Shown here: piece after piece, positions 36,764 through 44,832 of the stretch
Layout: every line of letters starts with the position of its first letter
Numbering within the stretch: position 1 is the stretch's first letter
Source: Geomonas paludis
GTDB lineage: Bacteria; Desulfobacterota; Desulfuromonadia; Geobacterales; Geobacteraceae
NCBI RefSeq assembly: GCF_014193585.1
Contig: NZ_BLXY01000001.1
Coordinates: 44,033-108,032 of the forward strand
Direction of reading: 5' to 3'
Length of the DNA: 64,000 bases
Program-made: the position numbers and the translations under genes
Notes under the pieces: generated by a model
Seen by the model: the letters and a program-made list of their open reading frames with translations, nothing else
What the model was told of the DNA's origin: nothing
Database searches by the model: none

Positions 36764-36791
36764 GTCTTTTCTGTTTCCTGTGGCTTCAGGG

Positions 36792-36974
36792 TTACCCCTG
36801 GAAGAAATTGGGGGCGACGACGAGCAGCGTGCCGAGCAGGGCGAGCACCACCCCCAGAAGGACGGTCGCGGCCGCAACCACGTTGAACGGCGAGCGCAGC
36901 CGGTGCGCGGCGGGGAGCCCCCACGCGATCAGACCGACCCCGCCAAGGGCCAGCGCCAGGTAAACCATGACCAT
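36792..36974 (-). CDS. 60-residue two-helix membrane protein
   Basis: 60 aa with two hydrophobic segments: VYLALALGGVGLIAWGLPA and VVAAATVLLGVVLALLGTLLVVA. The ATG at 36974 directly follows the plsC stop codon (TAGATG), and GGAGG lies 13 nt upstream. Continuous coupling with plsC and with the TPR-like gene makes it a likely real gene. The family is unknown. Confidence 0.6.
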   Translation of the reverse strand: MVMVYLALALGGVGLIAWGLPAAHRLRSPFNVVAAATVLLGVVLALLGTLLVVAPNFFQG

Positions 36975-37670
36975 CTAACTAACCTCCAGGTTTGCTGCTA
37001 TCGCTGCACGTACCCGCTCCAGGAGCTCCGCCTCCGGAACCCCCGCGACGTCGATGGGCGCCCCGAAGGTGATCCTGATGGTCCCCGGCCGCAACTCGAT
37101 GCGGTTGCGCGGGTTGATGGCACGGCTGCCGTTAATGGTGAACGGGACTATGGGAACGCCGGCACGGGCCGCCAGCATGAAGGCGCCGCGTTTGAAGGGG
37201 AGCAGCGAGCCGTCCTTGGTGCGGGTCCCTTCCGGGAAGATGACCACGCTGGCGCCGGCCGCGATGCGCTGCGCAGCCTGGTTCATGCTCCGGAGCGCCT
37301 TCCTGCCGTCGCTGCGGTCGAGGGGGATGTAGCCCGCCCGACGCATGGCCGCGCCGAACACCGGCACCCGGAACAGCTCCTCCTTGGCGACCCAGGAGAA
37401 CAAGCGCGGGATGGCGCGGCTCAATGCCAGGATGTCAAAGTTGCCCTGGTGGTTCCCCATGTAGATGACCGGCCCCTCGGTCGGGACCTGTTCCAGCCCC
37501 TCCACCTGCAGCCTGATGCGGGCGGCCCAGAGCGAGCCGATGCCCCAGACCCTGGCGACGGCGTGACCCACCCTGCCGGAGGCGTCGAAAACTCCGCCGA
37601 TGACGGCGGCGAGGCTGCATAACAAGGTGTACGGAACGAAGAAAAGAAGGTAGATACGAGCTCTCAGCAT
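36975..37670 (-). CDS. plsC: 1-acyl-sn-glycerol-3-phosphate acyltransferase
   Basis: 231 aa. The acyltransferase motifs are complete: block I NHQGNFD (HX4D), block III FPEGTRTKDGSLLPFKRGAF, and block IV VPIVPFTINGSR. An N-terminal hydrophobic segment (IYLLFFVPYTLLCSLAAVIGGVF) anchors it in the inner membrane. It makes phosphatidic acid from lysophosphatidic acid for phospholipid synthesis. It is the first gene of the minus-strand run ending in ftsK. Confidence 0.94.
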   Translation of the reverse strand: MLRARIYLLFFVPYTLLCSLAAVIGGVFDASGRVGHAVARVWGIGSLWAARIRLQVEGLEQVPTEGPVIYMGNHQGNFDILALSRAIPRLFSWVAKEELFRVPVFGAAMRRAGYIPLDRSDGRKALRSMNQAAQRIAAGASVVIFPEGTRTKDGSLLPFKRGAFMLAARAGVPIVPFTINGSRAINPRNRIELRPGTIRITFGAPIDVAGVPEAELLERVRAAIAANLEVS

Positions 37671-37787
37671 GACCGGTTACGTTACTTTTTTTTCCGATGA
37701 GAGTCAAACAATATCGCTTGCCATGAGACCCCGATTTCTATACACTTCCCGGAATTCAAAACGCGACACGAACAAAGGAGAACCCCC

Positions 37788-38234
37788 ATGGCAAGTCTCA
37801 ACAAGGTGATGCTCATAGGCAACCTGGGCAAAGACCCCGAGGTGCGCTACACCGCCGGCGGTACCGCCGTAGCTTCCTTCTCCCTGGCCACCACCGACCG
37901 CATCAAGGGCAAGGACGGCAACTGGGAAGACAAGACCGAATGGCACAACATCACCCTCTGGGCGCGTCTGGCCGAGATCGCCGGCGAGTACCTTTCCAAG
38001 GGGAAGACCGTATATATCGAAGGACGTCTGCAGACCCGCAAGTGGACCGACAAGGACGGCAAAGACCGCTACACCACCGAGATCGTGGGCGAGAAGATGC
38101 AGATGCTCTCCGCCAAGGGTGAAGGCGGCCAGCGCCAGGGCGGCCAGGGCGGCGGCAGGCCCCAGCAGGATTACAACCAGGGCGGCGGTTACGAGGAGCC
38201 GACATTCAACCCGGACGACGAGATCCCGTTCTAA
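37788..38234 (+). CDS. ssb: Single-stranded DNA-binding protein
   Basis: 148 aa. The OB fold (about 1-105) begins [19 protein letters not shown] and contains the characteristic [38 protein letters not shown] Gly/Gln-rich flexible linker leads to the acidic tip DDEIPF, which binds DNA repair and replication partners. It is a single gene with AAGGAG before the ATG and a strong terminator behind. It is convergent with the downstream kinase gene. Confidence 0.97.
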   Translation: MASLNKVMLIGNLGKDPEVRYTAGGTAVASFSLATTDRIKGKDGNWEDKTEWHNITLWARLAEIAGEYLSKGKTVYIEGRLQTRKWTDKDGKDRYTTEIVGEKMQMLSAKGEGGQRQGGQGGGRPQQDYNQGGGYEEPTFNPDDEIPF

Positions 38235-38262
38235 CCACTCCAGTAGTTGCTGCTTCAAGCAC

Positions 38263-38297
38263 AAAAGCCGCGATTCGTTTCGAATCGCGGCTTTTTT
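38263..38297 (+). terminator. Terminator after ssb
   Basis: A 15-bp stem, AAAAGCCGCGATTCG (38263-38277) with CGAATCGCGGCTTTT (38281-38295), has a 3-nt loop and is followed by further Ts. It also serves the convergent kinase gene. Confidence 0.93.
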
Positions 38298-38340
38298 CGT
38301 GTCTTGTGCATCGTTTCTGGCCGCGACTGCGCCGGCTGGA

Positions 38341-40878
38341 TCAATATGCGGACGCAAGCCCCTCGGTGAAGTAGAAGGTCGCCCCGCTGCCGGGCTCGGA
38401 CTCGGCCCATACCTTGCCGCCATGCATCTCGATGACGCGTTGCACGGTGGCCAACCCGATGCCGGTGCCATCGAACTTGGCTGTGGCCTCCAGCCGCTCG
38501 AAGGGGAGGAATATCTTCTCGGCATAGGCCATGTCGAAACCGATGCCGTTGTCTCGAACATAAAAGACACTCTCGCTGCCTCTGCGCAAATGGCCGAACT
38601 CTATGCTGGCTGCGTCGATCCTGCTCGTGTATTTCCAGGCATTGCCCAGCAGGTTGTACAGTGCCAGCTTGGCTAGGGCCGGATCGAACTGCCCCCAGGT
38701 TGCATCGGCAATTGTTGTCTCCACCCGACGCTTCGGCTCCTGCGCCGCCAGTTCGTTGATGATCTCAGCGACGATCGCGGTGAGGTTGACGGTCTCCCGG
38801 ACCATCTCCCTGCGCGTCACCTTGGACAGCAGCAGGAGCCCCTCGACCAGGTGCCCCATCCGCGAGGCGCTCGCCGCTATCCGCTCCAGGTAATTCCGGC
38901 CCTCCCGGTCCATCCGTTCGCCATACTCCTCGAGGACGATCGAGCTGAAGCAGTTCATGCTCCTCAAGGGGCCGCCCAGTTCATGGGCGACTGAGTAGCA
39001 GAAGGATTCCAGCTCCTTGTTGATGGCTGTCAGTTTCACCGTCCGCTCCTGGACGCGCTGTTCCAGCTCCTGGTTCAACAGCAGCAGTGCGTCCTGGGCG
39101 TTCAACGCCTCCTGCCTGGACTCCTGCAGGTCCATTGCCTGTATGCGCAGCGCTTCCTCGGCGCGCAGGCGGCAGATCATGTCCGCGGTCTGCCGGGAGA
39201 GGAGATCGAGCCGGCGCAGCGTGGCTTCGTCGGGGCGAAAGGCACTCCGGTAATGGGTAGAGAACATGCCGACCAGCTGACCCGACCGGCTTAACAGGGG
39301 GGTCGACTGTACCGCCCGCACTCCTGCGCGCCGCTGGACCTCCAGGGCGTCGGTCCCGGCAAAGATGGGGCTTTGTTCGACGTCCTCCACGATGACGCGC
39401 CGACCCGTGGCTGCCGCCGCCCCACAGGTTCCTTTTCCATGCGCGGAAGGCTTCCAGTAATCGATCCACCATTGCGGGAATCCCTTTTGAGCCGCGATCA
39501 CCAGGTCGCCCGTTTCCGGCTCCACCAGCTGGATGGTGCCGAAATCGGCCCCTGCGATAGCGATGGCCGCTTCCACCACCTCCTCCAACACCGACTGCAG
39601 GTTGCCGTCGTGCACGAAGAGGGTGCTGAGTTTTTGAAGCCGGGTCACCGTATCGAACTCGCGGGCCAGCTGACGCTCCACCTCTTTGCGCTGGGTAATA
39701 TCCTCTATCAGCGCAACAGTCCAGCGCGGCGTCCCATCCGAGTCGCGCACCAGCGAGACACTCTTGCGCACCCAGATCGGCTCCCCCCCTTTGCGCAGGT
39801 AACGGTTCTCCACCGTGAAATCCGGCAACTCGCCGCCGAGCATGCGGCGGGCCAACTCCATGTTTTCTTCGCGGTCGTCCGGGTGGATCAATGGCGGCAG
39901 GCCCAGTTGCTGCAACTCGGGGAGCGAATAGCCGGTGAGTTCCGTAAAGGCGGGATTGATGTCGATGAAGTGACCTTTGACGGTCGCCATGGCAAAGCCG
40001 ATGGTAGCGTGGGCAAACGCGGTACGGATCTTTTCGTCCGCGCCGTTGAGCGCCAGCACCAGGACATCGTCCAAAGACTGACCTGACGATTGGGCGCTCC
40101 GCCCTGCGACCAGCAGTGCCGCCAGGAAGTACAGCTCGCCAAGATAGAGCGAGAACCGCCCCACCCACCCCACCGGGCTCCCCACGCTGTGCTGAAGGAA
40201 AAAACCGGCCATACCTGTGGCGGTCAGAGCAAGCGCCCCGGCATACCACAGCAGGAAAGGCTCCCGATTGCGCTGGTAGGTGGCCAGAAAGGCCGTGAAG
40301 GAAAACAGGTTCAGTACAATCCCGGAGCCAAGGACCACCTGCCGGATGAAGGTAGCCCCCGTTCCCTGCACGAAGAAGAGCGGAAGCACCCCCTTCAAGG
40401 TGCCCAGCATGAGCAGGGCAATGAAAACGATGACCAGGGTGTAGGAGCAGGCGAGCAGCAGCGGGCGCCGCCGGGGTGCTGTTTGCGGATGTAACCCCGC
40501 GGCGAGGATGAATGCTGCAATGGCATGCAGCAGCGCTCCCAGCAGGGCGGCGCAATTGTAAATGGTGACATTGAGATTGGCGCCGCCGGGGAGCCCGCGC
40601 ACGATACCGGCTACTGTGCCACTAAGCCCCACGGCCAACATAGCCGCGCCCAGCAGTAGCATCTTGATGCGCCCGGAAACCTGGTAGTTGCGGCCCGCTA
40701 TGACAGCGACCAGCAAACTGACGCAGCCGACAAAAAGGGTATTGGTGACAAACAGGAGCCATGGGGGATCGTAACAGAGGTGAGACGCCGTGCTATGCAG
40801 AATAAGCATCGGCAGTGGCAAAGCGAAGAAGGGCAGCAGAACATACCGGCGTCGCAACTGTAGTAGGAACGTCAGCAT
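38341..40878 (-). CDS. Membrane histidine kinase with PAS and GAF domains
   Basis: 845 aa. Seven or eight N-terminal membrane helices (about 10-255) resemble an integral-membrane sensor (MASE-like). A PAS/PAC domain follows (about 285-405, AFAHATIGFAMATVKGHFIDINPAFTELTGYS), then a GAF domain (about 425-580, GADFGTIQLVEPETGDLVIAAQKGFP). A coiled coil leads to HisKA with the phospho-acceptor His near residue 631 (SVAHELGGPLRSMN) and a HATPase with DNGIGFD and GTGIGLATVQRV. It is an orphan kinase with no response regulator adjacent. The input signal is unknown. Confidence 0.9.
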   Translation of the reverse strand: MLTFLLQLRRRYVLLPFFALPLPMLILHSTASHLCYDPPWLLFVTNTLFVGCVSLLVAVIAGRNYQVSGRIKMLLLGAAMLAVGLSGTVAGIVRGLPGGANLNVTIYNCAALLGALLHAIAAFILAAGLHPQTAPRRRPLLLACSYTLVIVFIALLMLGTLKGVLPLFFVQGTGATFIRQVVLGSGIVLNLFSFTAFLATYQRNREPFLLWYAGALALTATGMAGFFLQHSVGSPVGWVGRFSLYLGELYFLAALLVAGRSAQSSGQSLDDVLVLALNGADEKIRTAFAHATIGFAMATVKGHFIDINPAFTELTGYSLPELQQLGLPPLIHPDDREENMELARRMLGGELPDFTVENRYLRKGGEPIWVRKSVSLVRDSDGTPRWTVALIEDITQRKEVERQLAREFDTVTRLQKLSTLFVHDGNLQSVLEEVVEAAIAIAGADFGTIQLVEPETGDLVIAAQKGFPQWWIDYWKPSAHGKGTCGAAAATGRRVIVEDVEQSPIFAGTDALEVQRRAGVRAVQSTPLLSRSGQLVGMFSTHYRSAFRPDEATLRRLDLLSRQTADMICRLRAEEALRIQAMDLQESRQEALNAQDALLLLNQELEQRVQERTVKLTAINKELESFCYSVAHELGGPLRSMNCFSSIVLEEYGERMDREGRNYLERIAASASRMGHLVEGLLLLSKVTRREMVRETVNLTAIVAEIINELAAQEPKRRVETTIADATWGQFDPALAKLALYNLLGNAWKYTSRIDAASIEFGHLRRGSESVFYVRDNGIGFDMAYAEKIFLPFERLEATAKFDGTGIGLATVQRVIEMHGGKVWAESEPGSGATFYFTEGLASAY

Positions 40879-40997
40879 AAGCTTGGAGCCTTTCAGTTAT
40901 AATTGTAGTTAATTAGTGGGGGCGCAACATTAACACAGCGCGTTCAGCGTTTCAATACAATTCTTAGAACCAATTCACCTGCTCGACGAGGGAAAAT

Positions 40998-41035
40998 AAA
41001 AGCCGTGCGACCTTGTGACAGTCGCACGGCTTTTT
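40998..41035 (-). terminator. Terminator after the GAF kinase gene
   Basis: AAAAGCCGTGCGAC (40998-41011) pairs with GTCGCACGGCTTTT (41021-41034), a 14-bp stem with a 9-nt loop. The minus-strand side continues TTTTATTTT, so it serves the kinase ending at 41077. Confidence 0.9.
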
Positions 41036-41076
41036 ATGTCTGAACAGGGTGCCGGTTACAGTATCGGGGGATGCCG

Positions 41077-42414
41077 TCAGACCAGCACCCGGAACCTCGC
41101 GCCGCGGTCAAAGTTATCTGCGGTGAGCGAACCTGCCATGTTCCTCTCTATGATCATCTTGGCCATGTACAGCCCGATCCCGGTGGCCTGTGGCCCCCTG
41201 GTGGTGAAGTAGGGATCGAAGATCTTGTCGACAACTTCCGCCGGGATTCCCCCCGCGTTGTCCACGAGCGTCACCAGGGAGCGTCCATCCTCCTCCCCAA
41301 CCTCGATCCTGATGGTCGGGTGCTCTACCTTCCTGGCCACGAACGCGTCCTTGGCGTTGATCAGTATGTTGAGCAGAACCTGCGAGTAGTCCCCGGGATA
41401 ACCCTCGATCATGGGATCCGCCAAGGAGGAAACGGCTATATTGATGCTGACTTCGCGCAGGCTGGAATCGACGAGGGAAACGGTTTTTTGCACCGCCTCC
41501 AGCACACGGAAGCGGACCTTCTCCTGCCCCGGGCTGAAGAAGTTCCTGAAATTGTCGATGGTGCGGGACATCTGGGTGATGGCTTCCATCATCCTGCGCA
41601 CCTTGTCGTCCAGGTACCCCTCATCGAGCTCACCCAGGCGGAAGGTCATGGGGAGGTCCTGGGCCAGCAGGGCAAGCACGTTGAGCGGCTGGCGCCACTG
41701 GTGCGCGATGTTGCTGATCATTTCCCCCATTGCCGCCAAGCGCCCCTGCTGGATCAGCATCTGGTCCATCTGCCGCAACTGCTCCACGGTGCGCAGACGC
41801 TCCTCGCTTTCCCGCTTCAAATCCCGATGGGCCCGGCACAACGCCTCGTGTTTCTCGTGGATCCTGTTTTCCGCCAGGGTCCTGGTGCGGATCTCGGAGC
41901 GGAGATGGATCTCGGTCATAACCGAAGCCGCCAGGTCCTCGATCGCCGACACCTGCGCCGCAGTCCATTGCCTGGGCTTGGCATCGATGACACAGAAGGA
42001 GCCGAGGATGTAGCCGTCGGCGGTGGCGAGCGGGATACCGAGGTACGCGATCACGTGCAGGTCCCTGATGGCGGGGTTGTCCTTGAAGAACGGGTGGAGC
42101 CGGGCGTCCTCGATGAGCAGCGGCTGCTTCGCGATGCGGTTGTATTGACAGAAGGAGTGGCTGAGAGGGGTTTCCCGCCGGGACTGCCACGGCTCGGGCA
42201 GCCCGATGCAGCTCTTGAAGAACTGCCGGTCCGCGTCCACCAGGGTGACCAGCGAGACCGGCGCATCGACGAACTGGGTCGCCAGCCGGGTCAGGCGATC
42301 GAAGGCTTCTTCGGCCGGGGTATCGAGCAGGGCCACGGCGCGCAGCGCGGCAAGTCGGGTGGGATCGGCCACGTGGGCCGAGATGTCACTGAAGTCGTAA
42401 TGGTTCATTTGCAT
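41077..42414 (-). CDS. Soluble GAF-domain histidine kinase
   Basis: 445 aa with no membrane segments. The N-terminal GAF domain (about 15-170) has the common VSLVTLVDADRQFFKS and LSHSFCQY blocks. A coiled coil leads to HisKA with His near residue 238 (GEMISNIAHQWRQPLN) and a HATPase (NILINAKDAF, VDNAGGIP, GIGLYMAKMIIE). The C-terminus is complete. It is a cytoplasmic orphan kinase separated from the preceding kinase by a terminator. The ligand is unknown. Confidence 0.9.
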   Translation of the reverse strand: MQMNHYDFSDISAHVADPTRLAALRAVALLDTPAEEAFDRLTRLATQFVDAPVSLVTLVDADRQFFKSCIGLPEPWQSRRETPLSHSFCQYNRIAKQPLLIEDARLHPFFKDNPAIRDLHVIAYLGIPLATADGYILGSFCVIDAKPRQWTAAQVSAIEDLAASVMTEIHLRSEIRTRTLAENRIHEKHEALCRAHRDLKRESEERLRTVEQLRQMDQMLIQQGRLAAMGEMISNIAHQWRQPLNVLALLAQDLPMTFRLGELDEGYLDDKVRRMMEAITQMSRTIDNFRNFFSPGQEKVRFRVLEAVQKTVSLVDSSLREVSINIAVSSLADPMIEGYPGDYSQVLLNILINAKDAFVARKVEHPTIRIEVGEEDGRSLVTLVDNAGGIPAEVVDKIFDPYFTTRGPQATGIGLYMAKMIIERNMAGSLTADNFDRGARFRVLV

Positions 42415-42572
42415 TCCGTGGTAGTGGCCAGCAGCACAGCTGGAAAAGTATCAGGATTTTCTCGCGTTTCAAGCGACGGCGCACCTCCGGCAGGAGAATC
42501 GGGGCGGCGCTCCTGTGCCCCCCGCCGGGAGGTGCAGACACGGAGATGAAATTTTCCTCTCGGTTTTAGCTA

Positions 42573-42602
42573 TTTACACCGTTCCCGCAAATCAAATATG
42601 AT
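42573..42602 (+). promoter_or_regulatory. Likely sigma-70 promoter for the coiled-coil/selenoprotein genes
   Basis: TTTACA (42573-42578), 18-bp spacer, TATGAT (42597-42602). It lies about 50 bp before the 42652 start codon. No other promoter is obvious before the selenoprotein gene, so they may share it. Confidence 0.5.
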
Positions 42603-42651
42603 GTGGTGGTTTGCTGGATAAACCGCACCATTTGAACAAGCAGGAACAGGC

Positions 42652-43005
42652 ATGGCCAAGATCATTTCGTTGGAGAAGACGCGGCAGGCGATCAAAAAGA
42701 GAAGGGAGGCGGAGGCGCTATTGCGCGAAACCGAGGATGACATCACCGCCATCCTCAACGATTACTCCCTGACACCGGCCAACCGGCGCTGGAAGCTGGA
42801 GAACATGCTGATGGACGTCGATGAGCAGCTGGACCAGTACCGCAGGGAGCTCGAGGCCGCGGAGCGGAAGTTGAACGCGCTGGTGGCCAGCGCCGAAGGC
42901 GAGATCGTCCGTGCCTACGGCGAATTCGAGGCCAAGGTGCGCGGCATGACCATCGCGGTCAGGAAGCTCACCGGCTCCCCGCACGCCGATCCCATCACCG
43001 AATAG
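42652..43005 (+). CDS. Coiled-coil protein of unknown function
   Basis: 117 aa, almost entirely charged helix (SLEKTRQAIKKRREAEALLRETEDDITAILNDY, EQLDQYRRELEAAERKLNALVASAEGEIVRAYGEFEAKVRG). It has no signal peptide, cysteines or membrane segment. I recognise no family. It lies 124 bp upstream of the selenoprotein gene on the same strand; a shared transcript is possible. A function cannot be inferred. Confidence 0.7.
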   Translation: MAKIISLEKTRQAIKKRREAEALLRETEDDITAILNDYSLTPANRRWKLENMLMDVDEQLDQYRRELEAAERKLNALVASAEGEIVRAYGEFEAKVRGMTIAVRKLTGSPHADPITE

Positions 43006-43128
43006 CAAGCGGCGCCCCCTAACGGCGCCCTCCCCCGCCACCACAGCAGGTTAAGGTTTCCAGAGGCGCGCGTTTGTGCTAGTTATGTAGACGCTCGCCA
43101 GACAGCTCCCCCTGCAAGGAGGTGGACC

Positions 43129-43383
43129 ATGAAAATCCGCAAGAAGATTTTGGATTTCGAGTATGAGGAGGTTCTCGAGGTCAAGTACCGGGAACTGATC
43201 CGTGTCGCCTGCGCCGTGGCCGTCGGTTGTCCCGACTGACTGAAGAAGCACTTCGCGGTCGCGAAGGAAGCAGGCGCCACCGAAGCGGAACTCAACGAGG
43301 CCATGGCCTACGGCATCATCGCGCCGTCGGGACGGGCCAAGAACTTCGTGCGCAGCCAGGAAGAAATCTTAAAAGAACTGTAG
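43129..43383 (+). CDS. AhpD/CMD-like selenoprotein (UGA read as selenocysteine)
   Basis: 84 residues with an in-frame TGA at 43237-43239 (codon 37), so ordinary ORF calling misses it. The reading frame runs from ATG 43129, after AAGGAGG, to TAG 43381. The sequence around the UGA, VGCPDULKKHFAVAKEAGATEAELNEAM, matches the AhpD/carboxymuconolactone decarboxylase fold, whose redox motif is CxxCxxxH. Here the second Cys is replaced by Sec (CPDU) and the His is kept. A hairpin begins 11 nt after the UGA (43251-43266, stem CTTCGC/GCGAAG, loop GGTC), the layout of a bacterial SECIS. It is probably a small peroxidase or thiol-redox protein. AhpD-like selenoproteins are known in this group. Confidence 0.82.
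43251..43266 (+). promoter_or_regulatory. SECIS-like hairpin downstream of the UGA codon
   Basis: CTTCGC (43251-43256), loop GGTC (43257-43260), GCGAAG (43261-43266). There are eleven nucleotides between the UGA and the stem, as in E. coli fdhF. A G-containing apical loop is the SelB contact. The element lies inside the coding sequence. Confidence 0.7.
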
Positions 43384-43387
43384 TGCT

Positions 43388-43467
43388 AACAGGGATGAAG
43401 GGGATACAGGGGATAAGGCGGGGTTGTCGCTTGGTATTATCCCTTTAATCCCCTTCATCCCTGTTTG
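43388..43467. repeat. Long inverted repeat between selenoprotein and MATE genes
   Basis: AACAGGGATGAAGGGGAT (43388-43405) recurs as its reverse complement at the right end of the interval (about 43450-43467). Near-matching inner arms (AGGGGATAA/TTATCCCT) lie inside. The loop is about 25 nt. It could act as a terminator-like barrier or be a dispersed repeat. Confidence 0.8.
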
Positions 43468-43486
43468 TCTAAAGGTTGTCCATCTC

Positions 43487-44830
43487 TTGAAACGTCTCAC
43501 CTTCAACAAATCCACCAAGCGCGTCTCCATCCGTCGTAACGTCGCGGCGCTGTCGATGCCGGTGCTCCTTTCCTCGCTGTTCCAGCGCCTGGTCTCCATC
43601 GTGGACATCTTCATGGTGGGGGGGCTGGGGGCCGCGGCGATCGCCGCCACCGGCCTCGGCCAACTCCTCATCTTCGTCACCATGACGGTATTCTGGGGCT
43701 TCTCCACCGGCGCCAACGTAGTCATCGCCCATCTCTGGGGCGCCGGCCGGCGCCTGGAAGCGCGCAGGACCGCCTTCGCCTCGCTCCTCTTCTGCGCGCT
43801 CCTCGCCGTGGCGGCCACCCTGCTGGGAATGGGCTTCGGGAGGGACATCGCGGTCTTTCTCGGGGCGAGCCCGGACGTGCTCGCCTACGCCTCGGACTAC
43901 ATCCGCCTGGTCTTCCTGTATTTCGGCTTCACCGCCGGGCTCAACATCCTCTCCGCCATCATGCAGGGGACCGGCAACACCCGCACCCCGATGGAAGGGA
44001 TCCTGCTGGTGAACGTCCTGCACGTCGCCATCGCCTATCCCCTGATCTACGGCTACCTGGGTTTCCCGCGCTACGGCGTGCTCGGGGCGGCCTACGCCAT
44101 CAACTTCTCCGAGGCCGCCGGCTTCAGCTACCTGCTGATCCAGGCGCTCAGGAAGGGATACCTGAAGATCGGCCGCCCCGACCTGGCGCTATTGAAGAAG
44201 GTGATCGGCATCGGCTATCCCGTGGCGCTGGAGCGCGTGGCCCAGCAGTCGGGCCAGCTCTTCTACTCGAAGTTCATCATCGGTTTCGGCACCGCCGCCT
44301 ACGCCGCCCACCAGATCGGCCTCTCCATCGAATCGCTCTCTTTCATGCCTGGCGCCGGGATGGGGATCGCCGCGGCGACGCTCATGGGGCAGTCGATCGG
44401 CGCCAGGAAGCTCCGGCGCGCCCACATGAGCCACACGGAGGCCCTCCGGCTGGCGGTGCTGGTCATGGGGGCCATGGCCCTGCTCTTCTTCTTCCTGCCG
44501 CACCACCTGATCGCCCTGTTCACCCACGACCCGCAGGTGATCGAGAAGGGGAGCGTCTTCCTGCGGCTGGTCGCCTTCGCCCAGGTGCCGCTGGCGATCT
44601 CCTTCGTCTACGCCGGCAGCCTGCGCGGCACCGGCGACACCCACTACGTCTTCCTGGTCACCCTGGTGTCCATGTGGGGCATCCGGGTGCTCCTCTCCTA
44701 CATCGCCGCCGTCCCGCTGCAGCTTTCCCTTTACGCCGTCTGGGGCGTCTTCCTGATCGACTGGTTCTTCCGCGCCGGCGCCTTCTGGTGGCGCTACCAG
44801 CGTCGCGACCTGCACCAGGTCATCATCTGA
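43487..44830 (+). CDS. MATE family antiporter (second copy)
   Basis: About 447 aa, twelve membrane segments, two MatE domains (NVAALSMPVLLSSLFQRLVSIVDIFMVGGLG; ALERVAQQSGQLFYSKFIIGFG). It is distinct from the MATE protein at 10747. The start is read as TTG 43487, 11 nt after AAAGG. The frame is open further left, but that part lies within an inverted repeat and is unlikely to be coding. The downstream methyltransferase gene starts 2 bp after its stop. Substrate unknown. Confidence 0.85.
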   Translation: MKRLTFNKSTKRVSIRRNVAALSMPVLLSSLFQRLVSIVDIFMVGGLGAAAIAATGLGQLLIFVTMTVFWGFSTGANVVIAHLWGAGRRLEARRTAFASLLFCALLAVAATLLGMGFGRDIAVFLGASPDVLAYASDYIRLVFLYFGFTAGLNILSAIMQGTGNTRTPMEGILLVNVLHVAIAYPLIYGYLGFPRYGVLGAAYAINFSEAAGFSYLLIQALRKGYLKIGRPDLALLKKVIGIGYPVALERVAQQSGQLFYSKFIIGFGTAAYAAHQIGLSIESLSFMPGAGMGIAAATLMGQSIGARKLRRAHMSHTEALRLAVLVMGAMALLFFFLPHHLIALFTHDPQVIEKGSVFLRLVAFAQVPLAISFVYAGSLRGTGDTHYVFLVTLVSMWGIRVLLSYIAAVPLQLSLYAVWGVFLIDWFFRAGAFWWRYQRRDLHQVII

Positions 44831-44832
44831 CC

